Shown piece after piece: positions 43,370 through 53,835 of a DNA stretch of 64,000 bases (position 1 is the stretch's first letter; every line of letters starts with the position of its first letter). The notes under the pieces were generated by a model. That model ran no database searches, had not been told where the DNA came from, and was given only the letters and a program-made list of their open reading frames with translations. This DNA is from Aedes albopictus (lineage: Eukaryota > Arthropoda > Insecta > Diptera > Culicidae): positions 330,876,421-330,940,420 of the forward strand of contig NC_085138.1 in NCBI RefSeq assembly GCF_035046485.1, given 5' to 3'. The translations under genes and the position numbers were made by a program.

Positions 43370-44560
43370 CAATGGAATTCATGGAGTATTTTTAGCAGAA
43401 ATTCTTGGAACAGAACAGAATGTATGAAGCAATGCCTACATTAATTTGTGGCTCTTCACAAAAAAATCTCATACAATGCTTGGAAGAATTTTTGAAGGAA
43501 TCTCTTAAAACTATTTTTATGGAATCTCTGGACGATTTTCCAAAAAGAGCCCCAACAGATTTTGCGAACAAATCCCTGGAGGAATTTTTAAGGGAATCCT
43601 TGGAAGGCTTTAAAAAAATTTTGTGGATGATTTTGCATGAAATAAATAGCGGATTTTCTAATGGAATACTTGGAGAAATGTCCAAAGGAAGGAAATTTAT
43701 GTCTTTCAGGAGAAATTTATGGGGAAATTTATGGTTTTCTAAAAAAACTCTAGCAGAAATGTATGAAGCATGGAACAATTTCGGAAGAAATCAATGGAAA
43801 ATTTCTATGCGATGTGAGAGATTTCTTCTTTCCAAAGAAATCTATAGAAGATTTTCTAATGGAAATTTTGGCCAAATTTTTCAAAGAAATCTGAAGAATA
43901 TTAAAAAAAAAAACCATGGAAAAATGTCTGAAGGAATTCTTAGAGGCATTTGTGAAGGAATCCCTAAAGGATTTTCTATATGAATCCATGGAGGAATCAG
44001 TGAGGCAATCTATAGAATAGTTTCTAAGTAGTCTTTAAAGATGTTTTTTTGCAAGAATCTGTGTACTTAAGTGTTTCCGAAGGAAACTCTGGAAAATGTC
44101 GAAAAAAATTATGATGTTTTACTAGGAGGAAATAAGGAAAAACTGTGAAATACCTAGAAGTATTGAGAAATAGAAGTTTGACGGAATCTGTGCAGGAATT
44201 TAGAAATCATCTTTGAAAAAAAAATGCTAAAATTATTCGTGAATGATTTTTTGAAAAAAATATTTGTAGAATTTGAAATTATGGAAGTTTGTCTACTAAA
44301 ATCCTTGGAGAAATATCGGGAGGAATCCTTTGTCTAATTTCGGAAAAAAAAATCCTAAATTACTTCTGAAGGTCTCCCTGGAGGAATTGCTATAGGAGTC
44401 CTTCGAGAAATTTTGAGAGGAAACTCCAGGAGAATTTTTGAATTGATTTTTTAAGAATCCCTGAAGGAGTTTCTGTGAGAACTTCTAAAGGAATCTTTTG
44501 AGATTTTTTCAATGAAACCCCTTTGAAAAATTCTGAAGAATTTTAATAAATATTTCTCAA
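43370..44560. repeat. Degenerate GGAATTCTTGGA array, about 1.2 kb
   Basis: The CCAGGAATTCCT class read on the other strand (AAGGAATCCCTGGAGGAATT-like). The 192-codon plus-strand frame at 43405-43983 is a reading of this array, rich in repeated EFLRESLE and KGF motifs, with no domain. Confidence 0.7.
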
Positions 44561-44820
44561 TGAACCCCAGCAAGAAATTCCAAAGAAATACTCAAACGCA
44601 AGAAACCGAATTAGCTGAACTGAATTTTCTTCGAGTATGCTTAAGAGTTGTTTGTTCCACTCTTGTTCAGCAAAAATATTTGTAGAGAATAATCTAGATA
44701 AATGTGATTTTTTGAGAATACAGAAGAACATTAAAAACACATGATCAATCATAGATACGGTAAGTTGTGAAATATTGATAACGTTCAAAGAAACAATATC
44801 ACCATTCTGTTTTCTTCTAG

Positions 44821-44899
44821 CCTTAGGCCTATCGGCGCCCCTCTGAAACTGGCGTCCTTGGCAGGGGCCAACCTGGCCAACCGCACGCTACAGCTCTGA
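44821..44899 (+). CDS. Possible terminal coding exon, product unknown
   Basis: A strong acceptor (CACCATTCTGTTTTCTTCTAG) is followed by one base and then 25 codons, reading LRPIGAPLKLASLAGANLAN and RTLQL, then TGA. Codons are GC-rich with mostly G/C in third position, in sharp contrast with the AT-rich array just upstream, and the frame closes cleanly. The family was not recognised and the upstream exon was not found, so the gene it would belong to is unknown. It lies on the strand opposite to the frizzled exon, so it would be a separate or nested gene. A chance open stretch or exon relic cannot be excluded. Confidence 0.4.
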
Positions 44900-45107
44900 A
44901 TTGTTGTGAAGATTTTCTGCCGGAAAGTTGATTTCAAACGAGTTTACTGCACTTAGTCCAGTACCAATTCTCAGCACCAGTGCCGATCTTCCAGCAAAAT
45001 CAAATGGGAAATCACTTCGGCACCCATCTTTGTGCTGCCGAAGTGCACCCGTCTGTGTATAATATTTGTTTTGAGCACTTGTGCGGCTTCAGAGTGAAAG
45101 TTTAGAT
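44900..45107 (+). other. Sequence after the possible terminal exon
   Basis: Non-repetitive, moderate GC, with a short hairpin (CTTCGGCACCCATCTTTGTG, then CTGCCGAAG, about 45017-45045). It could be 3' untranslated sequence if the exon is real. No canonical AATAAA was seen before the hAT element. Confidence 0.3.
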
Positions 45108-46392
45108 CAGTGATTCCCAAAGTGGGCGAAATCGCCCCCTAGGGGGCGAAAATCATGCCGAAGGGGGCGAAAATTTGAAATACCCAAATTGGGGGGCGAA
45201 AATACTGAAAAGGGGGGCAATTTTTTTGATTTGAGAAATATAAAAAGTATTGAAGTACAAGTCCAGAATGTAAAAGGAATCATTAAAACTCCCAGACATT
45301 TCAAAATATTTAGTTTCAAGGATTCGAGATCGACTAAATTTTGCAGAATTTTTGATGTTTATGAGAAGTTTTTGGCAAAATTACAAGAAAAAAAACAAAT
45401 AAGACTGCTTCACGAATTAAAAAAAAATCCTAGAAATCCAATGAATAAGAAACTTCTATGGTTGAAATTCTATGACTAACTTTGTTCATGTTCATTCATT
45501 GAACTTAGACAAAGTTATGAAAGGAACAGGTTTTTTTTATTTTGACTTGATAATATAGTTTTGTTTCTAATTTATATGCGTTTTTTTTCATAAAAAATCC
45601 AGTCAAAAACATAAAGTTTAAGATGAATTTTAGAACACTTTTCGTGTGAGAGTCGTCACACATTGTATGAAAATATTTCAGAGAAGCTTTCCGGAGGTGT
45701 TCCAAACATTGCTTAAAACTTGGAAAGTATTTTAAAAGTTTTCCACAAATTCAGCCTTGAATTCCCTCAAAACCGAGTAATGACTGCAATTCATTGAAAG
45801 CTTGTCAATTCTCATCACTGGCTTTTCTTGATTTTTAATCACTCAGCAAAGCTGACTATATTTGAAAATACACCCAAATTATTCCTGAGTTGTACTTTTT
45901 ACCTAAAAGATATGTTTATAATTGTTCTTCAATTTCCCACAAATCTTTTTTGGGTGCATGTGAACAAACATCTCGGGCGTTGAAGCCCTTTTAGAATACT
46001 GGTAAAACATCTAGTTGAGGAAAACGAGAGTTCGTAAATGTTCACATTACGTTCTGTTTTGTTAAATTTTGTTCAAGAATATGTATAGCACAAACATGAT
46101 TTCAAAATGTATTGTTTTTACATGCAATAATTCATTTTTTTTTCAAATGCACACAATCAATGCTTTTACATAACAAATCAATGAAAATAAGTGCGATAGT
46201 AATTTAGATATATGTATTAAATACCAGTTTTGCCACAGTAGTGTCAAAAAGTGGGCTATAAGGCTTTGAAGGCTTTCGCTAAGCAAATTTTGAGTCTTTT
46301 GTCATGGTAAAAATAAATCTCACTTTGGGGGGCCAAAATGTTTTTCTCGATCTCCAAGGGGGCGATACCTCCTAGAAGTTTGGGAAACACTG
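45108..46392. mobile_element. Non-autonomous hAT element, copy 2 (1285 bp)
   Basis: The ends CAGTGATTCCCAAAGTGGGC and, inward from the right, CAGTGTTTCCCAAACTTCTA match the 2821-4131 copy in reverse orientation. An exact 8-bp target duplication GTTTAGAT flanks it (45100-45107 and 46393-46400). GCCCCC-type subterminal repeats are present. No transposase domain recognised. Confidence 0.88.
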
Positions 46393-46539
46393 GTTTAGAT
46401 CAATGACTGTGGATCCCGTTGCAGAAATGTTGCGGGAGATGATTATCTACGGAAGTGCGTTTGGAAAGTATGCGGCAAGTGATATTATGATTTGATTTGC
46501 TGTGAAGTGCCGGGAATTGACGCGGGTGCCCAAGTAGTT

Positions 46540-46700
46540 CGAAACCCTATATCCTTTCAGTTCACTTTGATGATCGAAAAAGGCAAAAAACAAAATTCAC
46601 AAAATCGCTAATTAAAAATCACCTGTCAAAACATGTTTAAATCGGTTTTACTTAGATGACGAAAAATGATATTTGGATCAAAATCGAAAATTTTTGTATA
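46540..46700 (-). mobile_element. piggyBac-type MITE family, fragment
   Basis: ACATGTTTAAATCGGTTTTA, then CTTAGATGACGAAAAATGAT, is the complement of about 63470-63510 in the clean copy. Termini are not preserved. Confidence 0.5.
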
Positions 46701-48540
46701 GACGTTTAATAGGATTTTATGGCTCTTTGAAAACTTCGTCACAAATAGTTCCAAAACCGCATGGCACTGGTTTGCCAAAACCGGTCCAGCACTTTACGCA
46801 CCCGCATGTGAACTGCAAAAACACGCTGCTGGAAAGAGATCGGCTTCCGAGTCCGAGGTCGGTGGAAATCGAACGCAGAGCAGCAGCAGCGTAGCATAAT
46901 TGTTTTATTGGCCCCATTAATTGACACATAAAACGTGCCAAGAGGTTACCGCCGATCGTGCTTTCCTGTGTTGTGCTGTGCGGTGAAGTAGCAAAAAGCA
47001 CTGCGGTGGTGAGGTGTGAAGCAGATCGAAAATAGTGTGTTGTGTTTGTACGAAAGTGGGATGAATGATTTCGAGAGAGCTGCGATGCCAGTTATCGGTA
47101 CATGCTGACGGAGATGTTTGAATGTTAAAAAAAATGAATCGATGAGCTCAATTGCTCATTGGCGAGTCGAGTTTTTTGTAGTGCCGAACATTGTTTGAAA
47201 TTTAGCGAACAGATCCACTGAAGTGCCTTATCAGAGCAATAATGCAAGCCGTAAATTGAAAAGAGGTGGATCTTAAATCAGTCGTACTCTATAATTTATA
47301 CCTCATAAATCGTGATCAACATGCAACTCAGGCCAGCAGTGCCAGCGCCAGCAACAAAGTATCGCACTTGCCAGATGCGTCGAAAGGTGATTTGTCTGCT
47401 CGGTTCGATAAATTATAGCGCACCGTCGCAACCATATCAACCTCTACGTCTACCCACGTGTCGTCGCGTCGCCAAACCACGGATACCAGCCCGCGTGCCA
47501 GCCGTTATTATCTGCATTCATCACATGGGGTTGACGGTGCTAATAGCCCATAATTATCATAAAACTAATATTCAATTTATCCTAATTTCATCCTCCGCAA
47601 ACTCACAATACTGTTGTTCCATCTACATACTGAGGCGGAATAATTGCCATTCATGTCACGTTTTAGAAAGGAGAAATTCACCATATCACATTTAATAGAA
47701 ATGCACTCTTCCACCATCCACCATCTGGCTTCGATTTAATCAAAGTTCGTCTTTTAGGGTGTGTTTCTGTTGCAAAAGAAAATGTGGATTAGTTCAATTC
47801 AGACGAGATTGGAACTGATCTTTTGTGTGCTGACAAGGATTCCAGCAAAATCTTGAAGTAATTGGTTATAGTCCAGTACATACTTGAAATGAGACTAGAA
47901 ATCGTAACAATTTTCCATAAATAGACGAAAATTTTTAGAGAATCAAACACTCTTACCGGAATAGATTACCTGGCCCACCCTTATATTTCTAAGCATTTCA
48001 GTTGATTACGAACGGCGCGTGTCGCCTGCATTTGTGTCACATGCTTTCTCATTAGCGCAAGTGGTTGACAGCTTCCGATGCAAAATCGAAGTCTATTTTA
48101 ATAATTAACTAAACTCATCGGCGTGTGTCTTGCTTGTTTACGGTGTGTATAATAGTGTACGCTGGTGGTGCTTGTTGTTAGCTGCCCGCTTTCGGAACTT
48201 GCAATCTGGTGCATAAACACGCGTGGTCTCAATTTTCTCGCTAATTAACCGGACCGGATGCAGCCGGTCGCAGCAAGTGCCATCGACTTCACAGCATCAA
48301 ATTAGCTAATTTAGATAATACATGCATGCAGTTTGCTTGGCATGCGCTTGCATGTCACAAATAGAATCAGTACATTCCATTTCTGGATTTGCAAGTGACA
48401 TTTCATCATACAACAAATATGTATATCTCATTTCGTTCGAGAAGCCAGGAAAGTAGCAGTTCCGGTGAAGTTTAAATTTACACACTTTCAGAATACCAAC
48501 TTGACCAATACAATTTATTCTTTTTTTGACATGCTAGTCA
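46701..48540. other. Single-copy-looking intron island
   Basis: Non-repetitive sequence with several AT-core homeodomain-like sites (TAATTA, ATTAATTGAC, CTAATTAACC) and GC-richer patches. ORFs at 46673-47001 and 47312-47695 have no recognisable domain. It may hold regulatory sequence. Confidence 0.35.
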
Positions 48541-49649
48541 CTACTTACTTACTTTCAGTCCTGGGCACCCACGGTATTACAGAGAGGCGAATTGAAAAAA
48601 ATCCATCCTGGGCGATTGCCAGCCATCGATTTGACCTGTGGCCAGGTCAAATTTCTGTCGACGTGCTTGATTTTGTTGTTGAGGCTGCGCCGCCATGAGT
48701 ATCTGGGTCTGCCTTTGCTGCGATGTTCTGCTGGGTTCCAATCTAACACTTGCTTGCAGATTTCGTTTCCGCCGTAGAGTGTGGCCGACCCAGCTCCACT
48801 TTTTCTCCAAAATTTCTGGCGCTATCGGCTATTGATGACATCGACGATGGAGTTCCACGTTGGACATCCAATTGTGAGGCCACCATGCATGAATTATATA
48901 CCGCATCTATTGATGAAGACCTGCAACCGTTGAGTGTTCTCCACTGATACACACCAGGTTTCACTGGCGTACAGCAGCACCGATTTCACGTTCGAGTTAA
49001 AAATTTTGATTTTGGTGCTTCGACTGATCTGTTTTCCCATACATTTCTTAAACTCGCAAAAGCAGCCCGCACCTCCTTGATCCGTGCACCTATTTCGATC
49101 TTGGTGCCGCCATCGACCGCCATTTGGCTACCAAGATATTGGAAGCTTTCAACATTCTCCACTGATTGCCCAGCTACCATAAAGCTGGAAGGGTTGACCG
49201 TGTTTATATTCAACGATTTGGTCTTGTTGACATGAACGTCTGCCGCTGAGGAGCGATTAGCAAGATCATCGAGCGTGCTCTGCATATCAGAGCGCCGTTG
49301 AGCTAGGAGAGCAACGTCATCAGCCAATTCGAAGTCATTTAGGCGCTCCATGGTAATGGGCTGCCACAGCCGTTCACGATTTGGTTCACGGTCAATCGCA
49401 CCTACCAGGATCTCGCCGATTACGATCAGGATCAGTAACGGTGATAGTATACATCCTTGCCTCACTCCAGCAACGACCTGGATGGGATCGGACAAAACAC
49501 CGTTGTGCAGTACTCTACACGAAAATGCCCTGTACTGTGCTTCAATGAGGCCGATGATTTTCTCAGGGAGACCCACATGTTTTCGTGATTGAGACGGTCG
49601 AAAGCTTTCTCGTAATCAATGAACACCAGGTAGAGAGACTCTTTGAACT
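48541..49649 (-). pseudogene. RTE-clade LINE, 3' half (RT C-terminal part)
   Basis: Minus strand. LVFIDYEKAFDRLNHENMW-like sequence near 49610 leads into MGLPEKIIGLIEAQYRAFSC, then VRQGCILSPLL, then a mutated catalytic box (FELADDVALLAQ), VENVESFQYLGS, and a C-terminal region with PRYSWRRSLNNKIKHVDRNL. This matches the RTE clade (JAM1-like in Aedes). The 3' end has an (AAGT)n tail at about 48541-48560. Several frameshifts are present. The 5' half lies at 50831-51412, across the Penelope-like insertion. Confidence 0.85.
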
Positions 49650-49765
49650 ATCAAATTTTCGTGATTTGTGCCAACGTAAGAACAGTAACGACATTCACAA
49701 TACGCGCGACGTGAGACGAAACATAACACTTATAGTTCTTACAATCGTCAAGATATTAAAATTTA

Positions 49766-49808
49766 CCTTTCGTCGACCGGTTTCGGGCGCGATGTCGCCC
49801 ATCAACAG
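49766..49808 (-). ncRNA. Degenerate hammerhead-ribozyme-like motif in the Penelope 3' end
   Basis: On the minus strand: CTGTTGATG, a GGGCG...CGCCC stem, GAAA, and ACCGGTC before the presumed cleavage point. Penelope-like elements are known to carry hammerhead motifs in their terminal repeats. Here the first box departs from CTGATGA, so activity is doubtful. Confidence 0.4.
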
Positions 49809-50012
49809 GACAATGTCCGACTGATTGCCTACAGTTTTCGTACGATGTTCGTACACGTCCGAAGAGAAGAGATGCTACTGGGGTGTCGTGTCTACCAGAT
49901 TAAAAAGACACGACGCAATGGGCGGGTCGTCTTCATTCATCAACGGCCTTCGTGTGTTGCTGATGAACATTGACTCCCAAGCGTGCAACGTTTTTCTTAC
50001 GCTTTTGACGAG

Positions 50013-50333
50013 TTAGGCATTATTCCAATTAATTTCATGTTGGGAGGCTATTGTATGCGCTGCCACGCTGGATTCGGTTGCTTTGAGAAACTGGACAGCA
50101 TTTTTGTGCTCTTGTAAACGGGCCTTTACTTTCCGGCGAGTTTGGCCAATGTAAACTGCCGGGCAGTCCTTACATGGTATCTCGTATATTCCGGATTGTT
50201 CATCCGGCGGTACCTTGTCCTTAAGGTTGCATAAAAGGTCACGTAAGGTCTTGTCGCTCTTATGTACAACGTGTAGATTTTGTCGGCGAAGGGCTGTTTT
50301 TATTTGATTGGTTATCCTGGGATAAAAGGGCAA
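50013..50333 (-). pseudogene. Penelope-like GIY-YIG endonuclease domain
   Basis: A 106-codon frame. HVVHKSDKTLRDLLCNLKDK leads into SGIYEIPCKDCPAVYIGQTR and RKVKARLQEHK. GIYEI...YIGQT is the GIY-YIG nuclease core, with CxxC cysteines and the following Arg and His as expected in Penelope-like elements. The domain nicks target DNA. It is separated from the RT piece by one frame shift near 50334, so the protein is broken. The frame continues past a stop at 50012 into terminal-repeat sequence. Confidence 0.88.
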
Positions 50334-50334
50334 G

Positions 50335-50830
50335 CTAATTCTTCTGATTTCTTCTGGGTTCTGTTGAAGGGTGGTAATGTTCCTGCGGTGTTTTTTTCCG
50401 TTTGTGCTTCTTCAAAATTTTGTTCACAAAAGGCCTGTCGTATCCGTTCACCTCAGCTGCTGTATACACACGACTTTTTTCTTCTTCAAACTCGTCGCGC
50501 TCCATGGGTATATTGTACAGCCGGTGTGCCATGGAGTGAAAAGCAGCTTGCTTCTGAGCGCCAAAGTGATTGGAGTCAGATGTAATATACCTATCCGTTG
50601 ATGTGGGTTTGCGGTATATACCGAACTTCAACGTGTCGTCTTCCTTTCTGGTGATCAATAAATCGAGAAACGGTAGGCTCCCTTCCACTTCTCTCTCTAC
50701 AGTAAAATTGATCGTGGTGTGTTGTGAATTTAGCATCGCCAGAGTCTGCTCGAGGTAGCGCTCCTTCACCGGGGCGAAAACATCATCTACATATCGCCAC
50801 CAGATTCTCGGAAACAGTTTTTTCTTCTGA
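50335..50830 (-). pseudogene. Penelope-like reverse transcriptase, C-terminal part
   Basis: The minus strand reads PRIWWRYVDDVFAPVKERYL (YVDD catalytic box), INFTVEREVEGSLPFLDLLI, then FGIYRKPTSTDRYITSDSNH and an HxxQ(K)xAxFxSMxxRL block. This is the order found in Penelope-type RTs. The ORF start at 50943 is false, because the first codons belong to the RTE LINE in another frame. The 5' part of the RT is missing by truncation at the 50830 junction. Confidence 0.88.
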
Positions 50831-51412
50831 AGACTCTTTGAACTCATTGATTTGCTCCAGAAAGATACGGAGCGTGACAATATGGTCCACAAAGGATCGT
50901 CCGGCACGGAATCTTGCTTGCTGCCGTCGGAGAGTTGCGTCAATCATCTACTGTATCCGGTTTAGGATCACTTTGCAGAGGACTTTAAGAACGATGTGGG
51001 TAATGTGGGTAATGCGTCGAACCCTTTGCGGATCATCCTGAGGTGTTGATGGCGTGACCGACACTTGAAAAAGGTTTCCACAGTGCTCGAAATAGTGTTT
51101 CAACTGGTCAACCGGGTCGGTCAGTAACTGTCCAGATGTGTCTTTCACGTGCATCGTAGTATTCATCTTGGTCCCACTAAGGTGACGTGAAATATGTCGC
51201 CGGTGTTTGCGGCTTTCTCGCCTTCGTCGGCTAGGGAGTCCGCCTACGCTCTTTTGTCCCGTCTACATGAGCGTATCTCACTTCTTTCTCGAGAGCCGAA
51301 TAGCGCTGACGGGCTATGGCTTTGGCTCCTCGTGTTTTCGCTCGCTCTATCGCAGCTTTGGCGTTCCTTTGCTCCTCTATCTTCCTCCAGGTATCAGAAA
51401 TTTAATGAGGAA
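50831..51412 (-). pseudogene. RTE-clade LINE, 5' half piece
   Basis: On the minus strand TTMHVKDTSGQLLTDPVDQL, LFQVSVTP, a deletion joining RRITHITHI to VLKVLCKVILNRIQ, then ATLRRQQARFRAGRS and VDHIVTLRIFLEQINEF. This is the RTE-clade region just before the fingers and palm of the RT. It joins 49649 once the Penelope-like element is removed. Further upstream (to about 51412) it reads with frameshifts into the linker after the endonuclease. The endonuclease itself is absent. Confidence 0.8.
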
Positions 51413-51658
51413 TAGTTGGTTGAATTCCTGAAGATACCGCTGTACAGTTCCTGAGATATGTTATAAGTGTTATGGAGGAGTTACTGAAACAATAATGCCT
51501 TGTGCAGCATAGAGGCCCTACGTCCTACGGGAATCCCAATTAACGCGAGACTACTATGCTGCACACGGCAGATCAGGCGGAGGAAATTCTGCAGGAATTT
51601 CAGGAAAAGTTTCCGAAGAAACTCTTTAAGGAGTTTTCGAATGAATCCCCAAAGTATG
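51413..51658. repeat. Degenerate array with a small stem-loop
   Basis: Short-period GAATTCCTGAA-type repeats surround a stem at 51498-51571, where TTGTGCAGCATAG pairs with CTATGCTGCACAC across a loop of about 45 nt. Confidence 0.45.
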
Positions 51659-51757
51659 CTTGTCATTAATTTTAGGTGATTTTCGACCGGAATACTACTA
51701 GCATACAGATGTTGGCTTTCTCGGTCTGGGGTCAATCTAAACGGCTAGTTTTGGATT

Positions 51758-51797
51758 ACCCAAAGTTTCGGCCGGCTTTATTTGGCCTTTATCAAGG
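51758..51797 (-). ncRNA. Hammerhead-like core, left arm
   Basis: The minus strand reads CCCTTGATAAAGGCC, an A/T-rich loop, GGCC, GAAAC, then TTTGGG. The order CUUGAUAA, stem, GAAAC follows the hammerhead core, but the last part is altered relative to the right arm (GAAACGTC). Confidence 0.35.
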
Positions 51798-52042
51798 GAA
51801 AAACACGACATCTGTTAGGTCTACTGTATCTACTGTGGTATATGGTCTATCGTTGCTCATTTGTCTTCTACGTGGTTGGGTTGTCTTGACTGTGTGTAAA
51901 ATACCAGCATACGTGATATTTAGCCCATCTACGTCGGTTCGGAAGTTTACCGAGTTAAGACAAAAAAACGGTTGACTGAATAAATACAAGTAATCGATGT
52001 TCAATTTTAAAGTATACTAAATGTGCAATGTTTTTAGTTTTT

Positions 52043-52082
52043 CCCTTGATAAAGGCCAAATAAAGCCGGCCGAAACGTCGGG
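52043..52082 (+). ncRNA. Hammerhead-like core, right arm
   Basis: CCCTTGATAAAGGCCAAATA, then AAGCCGGCC, GAAACGTCGGG. It contains the paired GGCC stem, the GAAAC box and a GTC cleavage-type triplet. The first box has UUGAUAA where CUGAUGA is expected. A related core occurs at 367-402. Confidence 0.45.
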
Positions 52083-52479
52083 TAATTTAAAACTAGCCGT
52101 TTAGATTGACCCTAGACCGAGAAAGCCAACATCTGTATACTTGTCATTAATTCAAAACAATCAATTAAATGCTTTGGCTGTTTTCCTACTCTCCGACCAA
52201 TGTGGCGCTAGCTTCTATGCGCGAAAAATCGCTAAAAGTAAATCGCAAAAATATTGTATGGCGAATAGCATCTAAAGGCGTATTTCTCGAAGTGGAACAC
52301 ATTATTCGAAAACATATTTGATAGCGGTTGTGCACAATGATGACCGGTTTGGTACCTACCAAATATTTTTTCGGTAAAAGCTTGTCATTTCGAGAAATTC
52401 GAGTTTAGATGCTTTTCGCCATACAAAATAAAATTGATTTACTCCTGCTGATCAACTGTAGGCGCGCGCCAAGCTGGTA

Positions 52480-52980
52480 GTCCATTGATGAAATTCCTGA
52501 AGGAATCTTCTGAAAAAAATATGGGGCATCCTCGGATAAATTCTTAAGGGAACCTTCGTTCGGGAGATATATGGGTGGAAAATTTGGAGGAACTCCTCAA
52601 GATATTCTCGGATGAAATAATTGCTCCAGCATATTCTTTAAATTCTTTCGAGGCGGTATTTTCAAAAAGAAAACACGAATGAAATCTACAGACATTTTTG
52701 GAGATTTATTTTAAAGAAAACAATATGGGAAAAGTTGGAATTCATTGAAGAATCCTTGAAGATATTCAAGTATAAATTTTCTCAAGAAAGCATACTTTAT
52801 ACATTACCTCGTCGATGCGTGCTCGAAAAAAAAATCCAAGAAATATTTACGGAGCAATTTCATAACGAATTCCTAAACGAGCTTCTAAAGGAATCCAAAC
52901 ACGAATTTCGGAATGAATATCTAAAGAAATCGATATTCATTCCGAAATTCGTGCTTGGATTCCTTTAGAAATCGAAACTG
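52480..52980. repeat. Degenerate GGAATTCCT array with a near-perfect hairpin
   Basis: Short-period repeats as elsewhere. At 52885-52968 two 36-bp arms (CTAAAGGAATCCAAACACGA... and its complement, one mismatch) flank a 12-nt loop, directly before the truncated LINE at 52981. Confidence 0.7.
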
Positions 52981-53485
52981 CGGTCAAAAAAGATTCACCC
53001 CCTCACCAAAAGTACCATGTACAAGACGTTAATAAGACCGGTGGTTCTCTACGGACACGAGACATGGACGATGCTCGAGGAGGACCTGCAAGCACTCGGA
53101 GTTTTCGAGCGACGGGTGCTAAGGACGATCTTCGGCGGTGTGCAGGAGAACGGTGTGTGGCGGAGAAGGATGAACCACGAGCTCGCTGCACTTTACGGCG
53201 AACACAGTATCCAGAAAGTAGCCAAAGCTGGAAGGATACGGTGGGCAGGGCATGTTGCAAGAATGCCGGACAACAACCCTGCAAAGTTGGTGTTTGCTAA
53301 CCATCCGGTTGGTACAAGAAGGCGTGGAGCGCAGAGAGCACGATGGGCGGACCAGGTGGAGCGTGATCTGGCGAGTGTTGGACGTGACCGAGCTGCAGCT
53401 GCAAATCGAGTATTATGGCGGCAAATTGTTGATTCAGTATTATCATGAATTTGATGTGAACTAAATAAATGAAATGAAAATGAAT
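52975..53485 (+). pseudogene. LINE, 3' end (5'-truncated copy)
   Basis: A 143-codon frame: MYKTLIRPVVLYGHETWTML, VFERRVLRTIFGGVQENGVW, KVAKAGRIRWAGHVARMPDN, and GAQRARWADQVERDLASVGR, ending DSVLS*. This is the region after the RT palm of the LINE family also at 56667-57812. A short 3' untranslated part ends in AAATAAATGAAATGAAAATG. No RT catalytic box remains. The clade was not assigned. Confidence 0.85.
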
Positions 53486-53689
53486 CTAAAGAAATCCTCG
53501 TATAAGTTCTTAGAGGAATTGTCGTAGTTTTTTGGAGAAAAGCACGAAGAAATTTATTGAAAAAGTTAATGAGGAATTTTTCGAATTTTATGTGTATTTT
53601 AGGAAGAGTTCTTGCTCGACTTTTTGCAGGAATTCTAAGAGAGCACAGAATATTGCTAATTGAGAAATTGGGAGATTTGAAATTTGAGA

Positions 53690-53835
53690 AATTTGTGAAA
53701 AAATATAGCGTTCGGATGGGATTCAAATCCACGCTAGACCGGCGCTTCAACCAACCAAGCCACAGAACATGTAACGACTCTGCGGAATAGAAAGGCAAAC
53801 TGACTCCGAAACCACTCCATGAACACCTTTTTTTT
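53690..53835 (-). mobile_element. tRNA-derived SINE, family 2, copy 3
   Basis: On the minus strand an A-box-like GGCTTGGTTGGTTGAAGCGC, then a degenerate B box (complement of GGGATTCAAATCC at about 53719). The flanking CTGCGGAATAGAAA...CCATGAACACC matches 28230-28280. Confidence 0.6.

Larger units (their letters stand above)
49650..50830 (-). mobile_element. Penelope-like element, 5'-truncated, in the RTE LINE
   Basis: About 1.18 kb flanked by an exact 14-bp duplication AGACTCTTTGAACT (49636-49649 and 50831-50844), which restores the RTE sequence when removed. It encodes the RT end (YVDD box) and a GIY-YIG endonuclease on the minus strand. The 3' region carries the conserved CGACCGGTTTCGGG-type terminal sequence. 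5' truncation fits target-primed insertion. Confidence 0.9.
51672..52139. mobile_element. Small Penelope-type element made of inverted terminal repeats
   Basis: 468 bp flanked by an exact 13-bp duplication CTTGTCATTAATT (51659-51671 and 52140-52152). Two arms of about 100 bp (about 51702-51803 and 52037-52138) are inverted copies: AGATGTTGGCTTTCTCGGTC, then an AACGGCTAG block and a GTTTCGGCCGGC block. The 230-bp middle has no coding frame. Each arm carries a hammerhead-like core. It looks like a non-autonomous Penelope derivative. Confidence 0.75.

Noticed and set aside
43405..43983. 192-codon plus-strand ORF
   Set aside because: It reads through the degenerate GGAATTC-type array; the repeated ESLE/KGF wording comes from the DNA period and no domain is present.
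50335..50943. Single 202-codon protein starting at 50943
   Set aside because: The first part lies in the RTE LINE and the rest in the Penelope-like element; the junction at 50830/50831 is a target-site duplication, so the ORF is a chimera.
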